Shown here: piece after piece, positions 41,954-52,383 of the stretch | Layout: every line of letters begins with the position of its first letter | Position numbering within the stretch: the first letter of the stretch is position 1 | NCBI RefSeq assembly: GCF_017304615.1 | Contig: NZ_JAFKLZ010000001.1 | Location: forward strand, 372,001-436,000 | DNA: 64,000 nucleotides | Direction of reading: 5' to 3' | Source: Sphingomonas sp. | GTDB lineage: Bacteria; Pseudomonadota; Alphaproteobacteria; Sphingomonadales; Sphingomonadaceae | Notes under the pieces: generated by a model | Databases searched by the model: none | The model's input: only the letters and a program-made list of their open reading frames with translations | What the model was told of the DNA's origin: nothing | Position numbers and translations under genes: made by a program

Positions 41954-42010
41954 ATCCCCGAGAATCTTTTTGCGTAGTTAGAGTGACTTAGTGAGTCAGG
42001 GTTAGTAAAA

Positions 42011-42065
42011 ACCCACAAATCCCCAACAAAACCCATTGTATCCCATGCCGTCCCTTGATACCCCT
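42011..42065 (-). promoter_or_regulatory. MraZ operator: phased 10-bp repeats
   Basis: Minus-strand TGGGN boxes occur exactly every 10 bases: complement of ACCCA (42011), CCCCA (42021), ACCCA (42031) and TCCCA (42041). Two weaker boxes, TCCCT (42051) and CCCCT (42061), follow in phase. TGGGN direct repeats with 5-base spacers are the known binding site of MraZ, which represses its own dcw operon. The array ends 109 bases before the mraZ GTG. Confidence 0.75.
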
Positions 42066-42174
42066 TGGGGCAGCAAGAGGGGCGTTCTTACCCGTTGATT
42101 CGAGTCGCGACGGCGGCGGCGATGGCCGCTTCCGCGCCGGGGAAGGCGCGCGTGTTTGGGTTGGGGCTAAAAGG

Positions 42175-42675
42175 GTGGCGGGACGCGGCATCTATACGGG
42201 AACGGCGTTGCAGCTTGTCGATGACAAGTCGCGCGTCTCCATCCCGGCCAAGTTCCGCGACGCCATCATCGCCAACAGCGACCCGGAAACGCTGAAGGGC
42301 GGCGCGACAGTCCGCATCAACGTCCACCACAAATACAATTGCCTGGTCGGCTACGATCAGGCGCGGTTCGAGGAAGAGATTGCGCGTGCGACCAAGGCGT
42401 CGCTCGACCGGCTCGACGAGAATGGCGATCCCGACGACAGCCAGCTGCGGCGCCTGTCGGGCGGGGGCGAGACGATCGGGTTCGATTCGACCGGCCGTTG
42501 CGTGCTGGTCGGCTGGCACAAGCGCAAGGCGAACATCACCAAGCACGCCTTCTTCTATGGATCGATCCATTATTTCGAAATCTGGGACCCCGAAACGCTG
42601 CTGGCCGACCCTCACGCGCCGGAAGTGATGAAAGATGCGTGCCGCGGCGCGCTCGAAGAAAAGGGCCTGATGTGA
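42175..42675 (+). CDS. mraZ: Transcriptional regulator MraZ
   Basis: A 166-residue first gene of the division and cell-wall cluster. Two SpoVT/AbrB-like halves are visible: [20 protein letters not shown] (residues ~7-26) and [16 protein letters not shown] in the second half. The ring-shaped protein binds phased TGGGN boxes and represses its operon; matching boxes lie upstream. Start is the GTG at 42175 (family N-terminus GxYTG). The stop overlaps rsmH (GTGA). Confidence 0.95.
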   Translation: MAGRGIYTGTALQLVDDKSRVSIPAKFRDAIIANSDPETLKGGATVRINVHHKYNCLVGYDQARFEEEIARATKASLDRLDENGDPDDSQLRRLSGGGETIGFDSTGRCVLVGWHKRKANITKHAFFYGSIHYFEIWDPETLLADPHAPEVMKDACRGALEEKGLM

Positions 42676-43613
42676 GCACGCCCACCCCTCATGTTCCCGT
42701 GCTCCTCGATGCGGTGATCGACGCGCTCCTCCCCACCCCGGGCGAGCGCCATGTCGACGCCACTTTCGGCGCCGGCGGCTATACGCGAGCATTGCTTGCC
42801 GCCGGCGCTTCCGTGTTCGCGTTCGATCGCGATCCGGCTGCGATCGCTGGCGGCCAGCCCCTCTTGGCCGCCAGCGATCGCTTCACTTTGATCGAGGCCC
42901 CGTTCTCCGCGATGGAGAGCGAACTCGACGCGCGCGACGCGACGCCGGTCGAAGGCGTGGTGATGGACATCGGCGTGTCGTCGATGCAGCTCGACCAGGC
43001 GGAGCGCGGCTTCTCGTTCCAGGCCGACGGCCCGCTCGACATGCGGATGAGCCAGTCGGGCGAAAGCGCGGCGGATTTCCTCAACACCGCGCCCGAGGAG
43101 CAGATCGCCGACGTGATCTACCAATATGGCGACGAGCCCAAGAGCCGCCGCATCGCGCGCGCGATCGTCGCGGCGCGGCCGCTGACGACGACGGGGCAAC
43201 TCGCGAGCGTCGTGCGGAAGGCGCTGGGCCACAAGCCGCACGACAAGAAGGACCCGGCGACGCGGACCTTCCAGGCGGTCCGCATCCATATCAACCGCGA
43301 GCTGGGCGAGCTGTCGGACGGCCTCGCCGCCGCCGAGCGCGTGCTCAAGCCCGGCGGGCGGCTGGCGGTGGTAACGTTCCATTCGTTGGAGGACCGGCTG
43401 GTCAAGCGCTTCTTCCGGGAGCGCAGCGGATCGACGCCGGCGGGGTCGCGGCATTTGCCGCCGAGCGCGGCGCAAGCGGCGCCGAGTTTCGAGAAAGTAG
43501 GGCGTGCGGTGCGCGCCGACGAGGGAGAGATCGCGGCGAATCCTCGCGCGCGGTCGGCAACTTTACGGGTGGCGCATCGGACGGCTGCGGCGCCCTGGGC
43601 GGGAGAAGCGTGA
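42672..43613 (+). CDS. rsmH: 16S rRNA (cytosine(1402)-N(4))-methyltransferase
   Basis: A 313-residue SAM enzyme that methylates N4 of C1402 in the ribosomal P site. [13 protein letters not shown] leads into the SAM motif [14 protein letters not shown], then [18 protein letters not shown] and [16 protein letters not shown] near the end. The GTG start at 42672 overlaps the mraZ stop. Second gene of the dcw cluster. Confidence 0.96.
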   Translation: MSTPTPHVPVLLDAVIDALLPTPGERHVDATFGAGGYTRALLAAGASVFAFDRDPAAIAGGQPLLAASDRFTLIEAPFSAMESELDARDATPVEGVVMDIGVSSMQLDQAERGFSFQADGPLDMRMSQSGESAADFLNTAPEEQIADVIYQYGDEPKSRRIARAIVAARPLTTTGQLASVVRKALGHKPHDKKDPATRTFQAVRIHINRELGELSDGLAAAERVLKPGGRLAVVTFHSLEDRLVKRFFRERSGSTPAGSRHLPPSAAQAAPSFEKVGRAVRADEGEIAANPRARSATLRVAHRTAAAPWAGEA

Positions 43614-44179
43614 TGGTGGTGGTGACGCGGTTTCGCTGGTTTGGGTGGTTCGTGCTCTGCGTGGGCGTGGTCCTGGGTTGCTATCTGATGTCGTCGCAAG
43701 TCGCCGCGGAGCGCAACAAGCTCGCCGAGGTCGAGCGCGCGATCAATCGCACGCAGCGCGACATCCGCGCGCTGGAAACCGAGTTCGACACGCGGTCCAA
43801 CCTCGCGCAGTTGCAGCGCTGGAACGGCGACACGCTGAAGCTGTCGGCGCCGACCGCCGCGCAATATGTCCGCGACGACGCGCAGCTCGCGATGCTGGGC
43901 CGCGGCGAGCAGCCGCAGGTCCAGACCGCCGCCGCGGTGATCCCGAGCGCGCCGGTCGCGACGATCGAGACGATGCCCGCCTCGGTCACGACCAGCTTGC
44001 CCGCCAAGCCCACCGCCAAGCCGGCCAAGGCCGTGCTCGCCGACGCCGTGGCGGCCAAGCCGCGGCTCGCCGCCGCCAAGCCGCGCGAGCAGGTGGCGAT
44101 GCTCGACCGCCGGATCATGGGCGGTTCCTCGCTCGGCGACCTGATGCGCCGCGTCGATGCGGAGGGCGGCCGCCAATGA
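43610..44179 (+). CDS. ftsL: Cell division protein FtsL (long C-terminal tail)
   Basis: A 189-residue bitopic division protein. A short N-terminus and a transmembrane helix ([17 protein letters not shown], about 11-27) are followed by a coiled-coil/leucine-zipper part (residues ~30-60, with [21 protein letters not shown]). The remaining ~100 residues are Ala/Lys/Pro-rich, longer than most FtsL (about 100-120 residues). Identification rests mainly on the position between rsmH and ftsI. Start GTG 43610 (or ATG 43613); the stop overlaps ftsI. Confidence 0.82.
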   Translation: MMVVVTRFRWFGWFVLCVGVVLGCYLMSSQVAAERNKLAEVERAINRTQRDIRALETEFDTRSNLAQLQRWNGDTLKLSAPTAAQYVRDDAQLAMLGRGEQPQVQTAAAVIPSAPVATIETMPASVTTSLPAKPTAKPAKAVLADAVAAKPRLAAAKPREQVAMLDRRIMGGSSLGDLMRRVDAEGGRQ

Positions 44180-45909
44180 CGACGATCGCGCGGCCATTGT
44201 CGCCGCGCCGCCTGACCGACGATCGCGGCCTGTCCCGCGCGACCGCGCAGAAAAGGCTGATGATCATGATGCTGCTCTACGGCTTCGCCGTGGGCATCGT
44301 GCTGACCAAGCTTGCTTTTTTCGCCGTGTTCACTGGTCCCGCCTCCGCCACGACGGTGAAGCGCGTGGCACGGGGCGACATCGTCGACCGCAACGGCGCG
44401 CCGCTCGCGCGGACGATCGACGCCTGGGCGATCGGCGTGCATCCCGAACAGATACTGGGCGACAAGCGCGACATCGCGCAGCGGCTGGCCGGCATCCTCG
44501 GCCTCGACGAAAACAAGGTCTACGCGCAGCTCGCCGGCAATCGCTTCGCCTATATCGAGCGCGATGCGTCGGCCTCGCTCGTGACCGAAGTCAATGCGAT
44601 CGGCGAACCGGCGATCGTGTTCGAACGCGAGCCGCAGCGGCTCTATCCGCAGTCCGAACTCGCGGCGCCGGTACTCGGCTTCCTCGACATGGGCGGTAAG
44701 GGCGCGAGCGGGATGGAGCGCGCGCTCGACGCGCGGCTGACCGATCCGAGCAAGAGCGGTCAGCCCGTCGCGCTGTCGATCGACCTGCGCGCGCAGTCGG
44801 CGCTGGAAAACGAACTCGGCCAGCAAGTCGTCGCGTTGAAGGCGAAGGGCGGGGCGGGCGTCGTGCTCGACGTGCGCACCGGCGAGATCATGGCGCTGGC
44901 GTCGTTCCCGACCTTCAACCCCAACAACCCCGGCGCCGCGCCCGCGCCGCAGCGCACGCCCGAGGGGCGCGAAATACCGGGGCCGTTCTTCAACCGCGTG
45001 ACGACTGCCGCCTACGAACTCGGTTCGACCTTCAAGCCGATAACGGTCGCGGCGGCGATCGACTCCGGCACCGTGACGTCGATGGCGCGGCGGTTCGACG
45101 CGACGAAGCCGCTCGCGATCGACCGCTTCCTGATCCACGACGATCGCGGGGACGAGCAGAATCGCTGGCTCAATATCCCGGAGACGCTGATCTATTCGTC
45201 CAACATCGCGACCGCACGGATCGCCGACGAACTGGGTGGCGACCGGCTGTCGGCGATGTTCCGCGCGATGGGGTTCGACCAGCCGATGCCGTTCGAGCTG
45301 CCGGCGCGGGGGCGGACGTTGTTCCCGCAGAAATTCAGCCGGATCACGACGATGACCTCGGCCTATGGGCATGGCGTCGCGGTGACTCCGCTGCACCTCG
45401 CCGCCGCCTATGCCGCGTTGGTCAATGGTGGCGTCTGGCACCCGGCGACGCTGATGAAGGTGCAGCCCGGTCAGGCCGTGCCCGGCCGCCGCGTGATCAG
45501 CCAATCGACCAGCGACCGCATGCGCCAGCTGCTCCGCCTCGTCGTCTTGCAGGGCACGGGCAAGAAGGCCGACGCTACCGGCTTCCGCGTCGGCGGCAAG
45601 ACCGGGACGGCGGAGGTCGCGACCGGCGGGGGATATTCAAAGAAAGCCAACGTCTCGACGTTCGCGGCGGCTTTCCCGATGGATGCGCCGCGCTATGTGG
45701 TGATCGTGATGCTCGACTCGCCCAATGGTGCGGTCAACACCGCCGCCTATACCGCTGCCCCGGTTGTCAGCCGATTCATCCTGCGCGCCGGGCCGATGCT
45801 GGGCGTGGTGCCGGACGCCGGGCGCGACATTCGGGTCGACGACCTGATGGCGCTGATCTGGCATCGTCCCGGGGAAAAGATCGCACAACCCGTGGCGGAT
45901 CCCGAATGA
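44176..45909 (+). CDS. ftsI: Septal peptidoglycan transpeptidase FtsI (PBP3)
   Basis: A 577-residue class B penicillin-binding protein that crosslinks septal peptidoglycan. It has an N-terminal membrane anchor (about 30-55) and a pedestal domain (RGDIVDRNGAPLA). The transpeptidase domain shows the catalytic STFK (in ELGSTFKPI), SSN (IYSSNIATA) and KTG (GGKTGTAE). Works with FtsW, two genes of lipid-linked synthesis further on. Start ATG 44176 overlaps ftsL. Confidence 0.97.
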   Translation: MTTIARPLSPRRLTDDRGLSRATAQKRLMIMMLLYGFAVGIVLTKLAFFAVFTGPASATTVKRVARGDIVDRNGAPLARTIDAWAIGVHPEQILGDKRDIAQRLAGILGLDENKVYAQLAGNRFAYIERDASASLVTEVNAIGEPAIVFEREPQRLYPQSELAAPVLGFLDMGGKGASGMERALDARLTDPSKSGQPVALSIDLRAQSALENELGQQVVALKAKGGAGVVLDVRTGEIMALASFPTFNPNNPGAAPAPQRTPEGREIPGPFFNRVTTAAYELGSTFKPITVAAAIDSGTVTSMARRFDATKPLAIDRFLIHDDRGDEQNRWLNIPETLIYSSNIATARIADELGGDRLSAMFRAMGFDQPMPFELPARGRTLFPQKFSRITTMTSAYGHGVAVTPLHLAAAYAALVNGGVWHPATLMKVQPGQAVPGRRVISQSTSDRMRQLLRLVVLQGTGKKADATGFRVGGKTGTAEVATGGGYSKKANVSTFAAAFPMDAPRYVVIVMLDSPNGAVNTAAYTAAPVVSRFILRAGPMLGVVPDAGRDIRVDDLMALIWHRPGEKIAQPVADPE

Positions 45910-47324
45910 AACTTGGCGGGCTGGTGTCGGGCGGCGGCGACGCCAGCGTCACCGGCTTCGCGATCGACCACCGGAAAGTCGCGCCGGGCACGATCTTCGG
46001 CGCGTTCGAAGGGGCGAAGGTCAACGGCGAGGATTTCATCCCGGCGGCGGTCGCGGCGGGGGCGATCGCGGTGGTCGCGCGGTCGGGCGTGAGCGTCGAG
46101 GGCGCGTTCCACATCGCCGCCGACAATCCGCGCCAGGCCTTCGCGCACTTGGCCGCGCAATTCTTCGCGCCGTTCCCGGAAACGGCGGTCGCGGTGACTG
46201 GCACCAACGGCAAGACGTCGACCGTCGAGATGACTCGGCAATTGTGGCGGATGGCGGGGTTCCACGCGGCGTCGATCGGGACACTGGGCGTGACGACCTC
46301 CGACGACAGCGTGTCGACCGGGCTGACCACGCCCGATGTCGTGACCTTCCTGTCGAACGTCGCCGGGCTGGCGCGCGAGGGCGTGACGCATGTGGCGTTC
46401 GAAGCGTCGAGCCACGGCCTGTCGCAGTATCGCACCGAAGGGCTGACGGTGAACGCGGCCGCCTTCACCAACCTCAGTCGCGATCATCTCGATTATCATG
46501 GCGACATGGCGAACTATCTGACCGCCAAGCTGCGGCTGTTTTCCGAAGTGCTCGACGCCGACGGGACGGCGGTGGTGTGGGCCGACGACCCGCAAGCAGC
46601 GCGCGTCGTCGATCTGGCGCATGCACGGCGGCAGAGGATCGTCACCGTCGGCGAGCGCGGCGGGACGCTCAAGCTGGTCGGGCGCGATCCGACCTTGCTG
46701 GGGCAAGGCTTGACGATCGAGGCCGAGGGGCAAGTTCATAAGGTCAACCTGCCGCTGATCGGTGCGTATCAGGCGGCGAACGCGCTGGTCGCGGCGGGGC
46801 TGGTGATCGCGACCGGCGGCGACGTCGCGCAGACGATCCAGAACCTGTCGCGGCTGCAGCCAGTGCGCGGGCGGCTGGAGCGGGCGGTGATCAATCGTGC
46901 GGGCGCGCCGGTGTACGTGGATTACGCGCACACGCCCGACGCGCTCGAAGCCGCCATCGCCGCGCTGAAGCCGCACACCGCCGGACGTCTGATCGTCGTA
47001 TTCGGCGCAGGAGGCGACCGCGATCACGGCAAGCGCGAGTTGATGGGGGAGATCGCCGCGCGATATGGCGACATGGTGATCGTGACCGACGACAATCCAC
47101 GCAGCGAAGAACCGGCGGCGATCCGCGCCGAAGTGCTGAAGGGTGCGCCCGACGCCACCGAGATCGGGGACCGAAGGCGGGCGATCGGCGAGGCGGTGGC
47201 GATCGCTGGACCGGAGGACATCGTGCTGATCGCGGGCAAGGGGCACGAACAGGGCCAGATCGTCGGCGACCTGGTGCTGCCGTTCGACGACGTGACGGTC
47301 GCGCGGGAGGCGGCGGCGACATGA
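45906..47324 (+). CDS. murE: UDP-MurNAc-tripeptide synthetase (meso-DAP adding)
   Basis: A 472-residue Mur ligase. The ATP motif is VTGTNGKTSTVEMTRQ. The DNPR motif (TDDNPRSEEP, residues ~395-405) marks enzymes that add meso-diaminopimelate and not lysine. The tail GKGHEQGQIV is typical. Start overlaps ftsI, end overlaps murF (both ATGA). Confidence 0.97.
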   Translation: MKLGGLVSGGGDASVTGFAIDHRKVAPGTIFGAFEGAKVNGEDFIPAAVAAGAIAVVARSGVSVEGAFHIAADNPRQAFAHLAAQFFAPFPETAVAVTGTNGKTSTVEMTRQLWRMAGFHAASIGTLGVTTSDDSVSTGLTTPDVVTFLSNVAGLAREGVTHVAFEASSHGLSQYRTEGLTVNAAAFTNLSRDHLDYHGDMANYLTAKLRLFSEVLDADGTAVVWADDPQAARVVDLAHARRQRIVTVGERGGTLKLVGRDPTLLGQGLTIEAEGQVHKVNLPLIGAYQAANALVAAGLVIATGGDVAQTIQNLSRLQPVRGRLERAVINRAGAPVYVDYAHTPDALEAAIAALKPHTAGRLIVVFGAGGDRDHGKRELMGEIAARYGDMVIVTDDNPRSEEPAAIRAEVLKGAPDATEIGDRRRAIGEAVAIAGPEDIVLIAGKGHEQGQIVGDLVLPFDDVTVAREAAAT

Positions 47325-48691
47325 GCCTGTGGTCCTCCGCCGCCATCGCCGAGGCAACCGGCGGCGCCGCTTCGGCGGCGTTCGACGTTTCTGGAGTCAC
47401 GTTCGATTCGCGGGAAGTGGGTCCGGGCGACCTGTTCATCGCGCTGACCGGCGAGAGCACCGACGGTCACCGTTTCCTCGACCAGGCGTTCGAACGCGGC
47501 GCGGCGGGCGCGCTGGTCAGCCAGCCGAGCGGGCATCCCAATGTGCGGGTCGCGGACACGTTCGCGGGGCTGGAGGCGCTGGCCAGGGCGTCGCGCGCGC
47601 GGACCGATGCGCGGATCATCGGCGTCACCGGGTCGGCGGGGAAGACGGGAACCAAGGAAGCGCTGTTCGCCGCGCTCGACCGGTCGCCGAGCAAGTCGGC
47701 GCATCGATCGGTCAAGTCGTACAACAATCACACCGGCGTGCCGCTCAGCCTGTCGCGGATGCCCGCCGAGGCCGATTACGGCGTGTTCGAGATGGGCATG
47801 AACCATGCGGGCGAACTTGCGCATCTGACGACGCTCGTCCGCCCGCACGTCGCGATCGTGACGGCGATCGCCCCGGCGCACGCGGCGTTCTTTCCTGACG
47901 AAAGCGCGATTGCCGACGCCAAGGGGGAGATCTTCCGGGGCCTCGAGCCGGGCGGCGTCGCGATCATTCCGTATGACAGCCCGCATTGCGACCGGCTGAT
48001 CGGTCATGCCCGACCCTATGCCGCCAGGATCGTGGCGTTCGGCGTGGGTGAGGGCGCGGACGTCGCCGCGATCGAAGCGGTCCGCGCGGGCAATGGCGGC
48101 ACCTTCGTCACGGCGCGGGTGGGTGAGCGCGAGCTGAGCTATACGATTTCGCAGCCCGGCCAGCATTGGGTGAGCAATTCGCTCGCGGTGCTCGCGGCGG
48201 TCGATGCGGTCGGCGGCGACCTGGCGCTGGCGGGGCTGGCGCTCGCCGAACTGGGCGGGCTGGCGGGACGCGGCGACCGCTTCACCGTGCCGGTCGGCGA
48301 GGGGACGGCGCTGGTGATCGACGAAGCCTATAACGCCAACCCCGCCTCGATGCGCGCGACGCTCAGCGTGCTGGGTGGAGAGGAAGGGCGCAAGCTCGCG
48401 GTGCTCGGCGAGATGCGCGAACTGGGCGAGAAATCTGACGCCTATCACGCCGATCTCGCCGGGCCGGTACGCGACGCGGGCGTCGAAACGGTCATCCTTG
48501 TCGGCGAATCGATGAAGCCCCTCGCCACGGCGCTTGAAGGGCACGTCGATCTCCTGCATGTGCCCGACGCCGCGACCGCGCGCGACCGCCTGTCGGCGGT
48601 GCTGCGTGCGGGTGACGCGGTCCTCATCAAGGGTTCGAACGGGGTCGGATTGTCCGCATTGGTCGCGGCTTTGCGCGGCGGGAAGGTATAG
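47321..48691 (+). CDS. murF: UDP-MurNAc-tripeptide--D-Ala-D-Ala ligase
   Basis: A 456-residue Mur ligase that adds D-Ala-D-Ala to give the UDP-MurNAc-pentapeptide. The P-loop reads [14 protein letters not shown], followed by [23 protein letters not shown] and [13 protein letters not shown], all characteristic of MurF. mraY starts 5 bases after its stop. Confidence 0.97.
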   Translation: MSLWSSAAIAEATGGAASAAFDVSGVTFDSREVGPGDLFIALTGESTDGHRFLDQAFERGAAGALVSQPSGHPNVRVADTFAGLEALARASRARTDARIIGVTGSAGKTGTKEALFAALDRSPSKSAHRSVKSYNNHTGVPLSLSRMPAEADYGVFEMGMNHAGELAHLTTLVRPHVAIVTAIAPAHAAFFPDESAIADAKGEIFRGLEPGGVAIIPYDSPHCDRLIGHARPYAARIVAFGVGEGADVAAIEAVRAGNGGTFVTARVGERELSYTISQPGQHWVSNSLAVLAAVDAVGGDLALAGLALAELGGLAGRGDRFTVPVGEGTALVIDEAYNANPASMRATLSVLGGEEGRKLAVLGEMRELGEKSDAYHADLAGPVRDAGVETVILVGESMKPLATALEGHVDLLHVPDAATARDRLSAVLRAGDAVLIKGSNGVGLSALVAALRGGKV

Positions 48692-48696
48692 GACCA

Positions 48697-49776
48697 ATGC
48701 TCTATTGGCTCGCCGCGCAGTTCGGGTTCGCCCACGGCCTCAACCTGATCCGGTATCAGACGTTCCGGGTGGGGGCGGCGGTGGCGACGGCGTTGTTCAT
48801 CGGCCTGATCATCGGACCGCGCTTCATCGGCTGGCTGCGCATCCGGCAGGGCAAGGGGCAGCCGATCCGCACCGACGGACCGCAGACTCACCTCGCCAAG
48901 CGCGGCACGCCGACGATGGGCGGGCTGATGATCCTGACCAGCATGACCGCGGCGATCCTATTGTGGATGGACCTGAGCAACCCGTACGTGTGGGCCTGTC
49001 TGTTCGTGACGCTCGGCTTCGGGACGATCGGGTTCCTCGACGATTACGACAAGGTGAGGAAGGCGAGCACGGCGGGGGTATCCGGCAAGGTGCGGCTGCT
49101 GGGCGAATTCATCATCGCCGGGATCGCCAGCGCGATCATCGTGAAGACCAACGTCAGCAACGGCACCGAGCTGTACGTGCCCTTCTATAACGGCCACGTC
49201 ATCGACCTCGGCTGGTTCTACGTCGCGTTCGCGGCGTTCACCATCGTCGGCTTCGGCAATGCGGTGAACCTGACCGACGGGCTCGACGGGCTGGCGTCGA
49301 TGCCGGTGATCATCGCCAGCGTGACGCTGATGATCATCGTCTACCTGGCGGGCAACGTGAAGTTCGCCGACTATCTCGGCATCCCGCACATCCCGCGCGT
49401 CGGTGATCTCGCGATCTTCTGCGGCGCGATGATCGGGGCCGGCCTTGCGTTCCTGTGGTTCAACGCGCCCCCGGCCGCCGTGTTCATGGGCGACACCGGC
49501 AGCCTGGCGCTGGGCGGCGCGCTCGGCACGATCGCGGTGACGGCGCACCACGAACTGGTGCTCGGCATCATCGGCGGGCTGTTCGTGGTCGAGGCGATGA
49601 GCGTCATCATCCAGGTGTTCTGGTACAAGCGCACCGGCAAGCGCGTGTTCAAGATGGCGCCGATCCACCACCATTTCGAACAGCTCGGCTGGGCCGAGAG
49701 CACGGTCGTGATCCGGTTCTGGATCGTCGCGCTGGTGCTGGCGCTGGCCGGGCTGTCGACGCTCAAGCTGCGGTGA
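48697..49776 (+). CDS. mraY: Phospho-MurNAc-pentapeptide-transferase
   Basis: A 359-residue integral membrane enzyme making lipid I on undecaprenyl phosphate. Ten hydrophobic segments are evident. Signatures: [24 protein letters not shown] (catalytic DDYDK), [32 protein letters not shown] and [13 protein letters not shown]. Followed by a 109-base gap holding a degenerate repeat before murD, the first break in the tight dcw spacing. Confidence 0.98.
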   Translation: MLYWLAAQFGFAHGLNLIRYQTFRVGAAVATALFIGLIIGPRFIGWLRIRQGKGQPIRTDGPQTHLAKRGTPTMGGLMILTSMTAAILLWMDLSNPYVWACLFVTLGFGTIGFLDDYDKVRKASTAGVSGKVRLLGEFIIAGIASAIIVKTNVSNGTELYVPFYNGHVIDLGWFYVAFAAFTIVGFGNAVNLTDGLDGLASMPVIIASVTLMIIVYLAGNVKFADYLGIPHIPRVGDLAIFCGAMIGAGLAFLWFNAPPAAVFMGDTGSLALGGALGTIAVTAHHELVLGIIGGLFVVEAMSVIIQVFWYKRTGKRVFKMAPIHHHFEQLGWAESTVVIRFWIVALVLALAGLSTLKLR

Positions 49777-49802
49777 GGGCGATGCGGGCATCGATCGAAC
49801 GG

Positions 49803-49860
49803 CATTCCCGCGCAGGCGGGGATCCAGAACCGCAAGCGGTTTCGCCTGCGACCCTGGGCT
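49803..49860. repeat. Degenerate inverted repeat between mraY and murD
   Basis: Left arm CATTCCCGCGCAGGCGGGGA.TCCAG (49803-49827). The right arm (49841-49859) is a diverged inverted copy sharing CGCAGGCG. The unit resembles palindromic intergenic elements common in Proteobacteria. Confidence 0.55.
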
Positions 49861-49885
49861 CTTGCCTTCGCACGAGCACGGACAC

Positions 49886-51166
49886 ATGATCACGTGCCCC
49901 GCCTGGCGCGGCGAACGCTTTGCGGTCTTGGGCTTGGCGCGCTCGGGCGCGGCGACGGTGCGTGCGTTGTTGGCGAGCGGGGCGGAGGTCGTTGCGTGGG
50001 ACAGCGACGAGGCCAAGCGGACGATCGAAGGCGCGAGCTACGCCGATCCGACGACGGTTGACCTCACCGGTTTCGCGGGCGTCGTTGTCTCCCCGGGCGT
50101 GCCGCTCAACCGCCATCCGATCGCGGCCAAGGCGCGCGCGGCGGACGTCCCGGTCATCGGCGACATCGAGCTGTTCGCGCAGGCCCGCGAATACATGCCG
50201 TCGCATCGTGTCGTCGGGATCACCGGGACCAACGGCAAGTCGACCACCACCGCGCTGATCCATCATATCGTCGAGACGGCGGGCATCCCGGCGCGGATGG
50301 GGGGAAATATCGGTTTGCCGATCCAGGGCGAGGAGCCGTTGCCGATCGGTGGCGTCTATGTTCTCGAACTATCCAGCTATCAGATCGACCTGACGCACAG
50401 CCTGGATTGCGACGTCGCGGTGCTGCTGAACATCACGCCCGACCATCTCGACCGCTATGACGGGTTCGAGGGCTATGCGGCGTCGAAGGCGCGGTTGTTC
50501 GCGATGCAGGAAAAGGATCACGACGCGGTGATCGGGATCGGCGACGCGGCATCGGCGCAAATCGCGCGCGGGCTGTCGGCGCGCGGCGAGCATCTCCACA
50601 AGATCGCGCCCGGCGTGTGCATGGACCAGTCGCGCTGGCCTAGCCTACAGGGGCCGCACAATGCGCAGAACGCGCTGGCAGCGATCACCGCGTGCCAGGC
50701 GCTGGGCGTGCCGGAGGCGGCGATCGACGCGGGGCTGGAAAGCTTCACGGGCTTGCCGCACCGGATGGAGCGAGTAGGGGTCGTGGACGGCGTCGCGTAC
50801 GTCAACGACAGCAAGGCGACCAACCCGGATTCGACCGCGCCGGCGCTGGCGGCGTTCGACCGCATCCACTGGATTTGCGGCGGGCAGGCCAAGACCGACA
50901 ATCTAGACGCGTGCCGCCCCGCGTTCGGCCATGTCCGCGCCGCGTACACGATCGGCGAGGCGGGGATGCTGTTCCGCGATCTGCTGTCGAACGACATGCC
51001 GACGACCTATGCCGGCACGCTGGCCGATGCCGTGGAGCTGGCGCGCGCGGCGGCGGCGCCGGGCGACACGGTATTGCTGTCGCCGGCCTGTGCGTCCTTC
51101 GACCAGTTCAGGGACTATGAGGATCGTGGCGACACGTTCCGCCGTCTGGTCGAGGCGCTGGCATGA
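49886..51166 (+). CDS. murD: UDP-MurNAc-L-alanine--D-glutamate ligase
   Basis: A 426-residue Mur ligase adding D-Glu. The Rossmann start FAVLGLARSGAATVRAL leads into the P-loop VGITGTNGKSTTTALI, then LELSSYQID, NITPDHLDRYDGF and VNDSKATNPDST, and the C-terminal LSPACASFDQFRDYEDRG. I start at ATG 49886, since an in-frame ATG 24 bases upstream lies close to the repeat and adds no conserved residues. Its stop overlaps ftsW. Confidence 0.97.
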   Translation: MITCPAWRGERFAVLGLARSGAATVRALLASGAEVVAWDSDEAKRTIEGASYADPTTVDLTGFAGVVVSPGVPLNRHPIAAKARAADVPVIGDIELFAQAREYMPSHRVVGITGTNGKSTTTALIHHIVETAGIPARMGGNIGLPIQGEEPLPIGGVYVLELSSYQIDLTHSLDCDVAVLLNITPDHLDRYDGFEGYAASKARLFAMQEKDHDAVIGIGDAASAQIARGLSARGEHLHKIAPGVCMDQSRWPSLQGPHNAQNALAAITACQALGVPEAAIDAGLESFTGLPHRMERVGVVDGVAYVNDSKATNPDSTAPALAAFDRIHWICGGQAKTDNLDACRPAFGHVRAAYTIGEAGMLFRDLLSNDMPTTYAGTLADAVELARAAAAPGDTVLLSPACASFDQFRDYEDRGDTFRRLVEALA

Positions 51167-52383
51167 ACGACATGCCGCAAAAGGACGGCGTATTGGCTCG
51201 CGTCGCGCGGCGCGGCGGGCGCGCGGACCGATCGGCTTTGGGGTCGTGGTTCTGGGACATCGACTGGATGCTGTTGATCCTGACACTGTTCCTGATCGCG
51301 ATCGGGCTGGTCGCGGTAGCGGCGGCGTCGCCAGCGACGGCGCAGCGTTATTCGGACGCCACGCACAAGATGGCGCCGCTTTATTATTTCTGGCGGCAGC
51401 TCGGCTGGGTCGGGGTTTCGTTGCCGGTGCTGGTGATCGTGTCGATGCTGCCGGCCGATCGCGCGCGGCGGCTCGCATTGATCGGGTGCGCGGGGTTTCT
51501 GGTGTGCCTGATGCTGGTGCCGCTGGTCGGGGTGACGGTGAACGGCGCGCGGCGCTGGCTGGGCGTCGGCATTTCGCAGTTCCAGCCGTCCGAATTCCTC
51601 AAGCCCTGTTTCATCGTCGCGATCGCCTGGCTGTTGTCGATGAAGGGCAAGGAGGGGATTTCGACCACCGTGCTGACGCTGCTGACGGGCGGGCTGACCG
51701 CGCTGACTGCCGCGCTGCTGATGCTGCAGCCCGATTTCGGGCAGACCGTGGTATTCTGCATCGTGTGGGTCGCGTTGCTGCTGATTTCCGGCATTTCGCC
51801 CAAGTTCATCCTGGCGCTGGCGGGCGCGGGGGTGGCGGGGATCGCCGCCGCCTATCTGTTCTATTCGACCGCGCGCACCCGGATCGACGCGTTCCTGTTC
51901 CCGGGATCGACCGACGCCGCCGATCATTTCCAGACCAATGCGGCACGTGCGACGCTGACCGCGGGGGGCTGGCTCGGCACCGGGCCGGGCGGGGGGCAAA
52001 TGAAGTTCCGCCTGCCCGAGGCGCATACCGACTATATCTTCTCGGTGATCGGCGAGGAGTTCGGGCTGATCGCCTGCGCGATCGTCGCGGTCATCTTCCT
52101 CGCGATCGTCGTGCGGGTGTTCGTCAAGCTGCTCGACGAACAGGACGATTTCCGCATGCTCGCCGCCGCCGGCCTCGCGATCCAGTTCGGGGTGCAGGCG
52201 CTGATCTCGATGGCGGTCAATACCGGCCTCGCCCCGTCCAAGGGGATGACGATGCCGTTCATCAGCTATGGCGGGTCGTCGATGATCGCTTTGTCGGTCG
52301 GGATGGGGTTGCTGCTTGCCTTTACGCGCCGGAACCCGTTTGTGAGCCGCTCACCCTATGTCGTGAAATGGAGCGGCGAATGA
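51163..52383 (+). CDS. ftsW: Peptidoglycan glycosyltransferase FtsW
   Basis: A 406-residue SEDS-family polymerase with ten hydrophobic segments that extends septal glycan from lipid II together with FtsI. Signatures: VTVNGARRWLGVGISQFQPS, then EFLKPCFIVAIAW, TDYIFSVIGEEFGLIA and the final MPFISYGGSSMIAL. The catalytic-type Asp is in LQPDFGQTV. Start overlaps murD, end overlaps murG (ATGA). Confidence 0.96.
   Translation: MNDMPQKDGVLARVARRGGRADRSALGSWFWDIDWMLLILTLFLIAIGLVAVAAASPATAQRYSDATHKMAPLYYFWRQLGWVGVSLPVLVIVSMLPADRARRLALIGCAGFLVCLMLVPLVGVTVNGARRWLGVGISQFQPSEFLKPCFIVAIAWLLSMKGKEGISTTVLTLLTGGLTALTAALLMLQPDFGQTVVFCIVWVALLLISGISPKFILALAGAGVAGIAAAYLFYSTARTRIDAFLFPGSTDAADHFQTNAARATLTAGGWLGTGPGGGQMKFRLPEAHTDYIFSVIGEEFGLIACAIVAVIFLAIVVRVFVKLLDEQDDFRMLAAAGLAIQFGVQALISMAVNTGLAPSKGMTMPFISYGGSSMIALSVGMGLLLAFTRRNPFVSRSPYVVKWSGE

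Noticed and set aside
41834-42010. Riboswitch or small RNA upstream of mraZ
   Set aside because: Only one simple hairpin is visible and no known conserved motif was found.
43681-45504. 607-codon minus-strand frame opposite ftsL and ftsI
   Set aside because: Antisense shadow of confirmed division genes.
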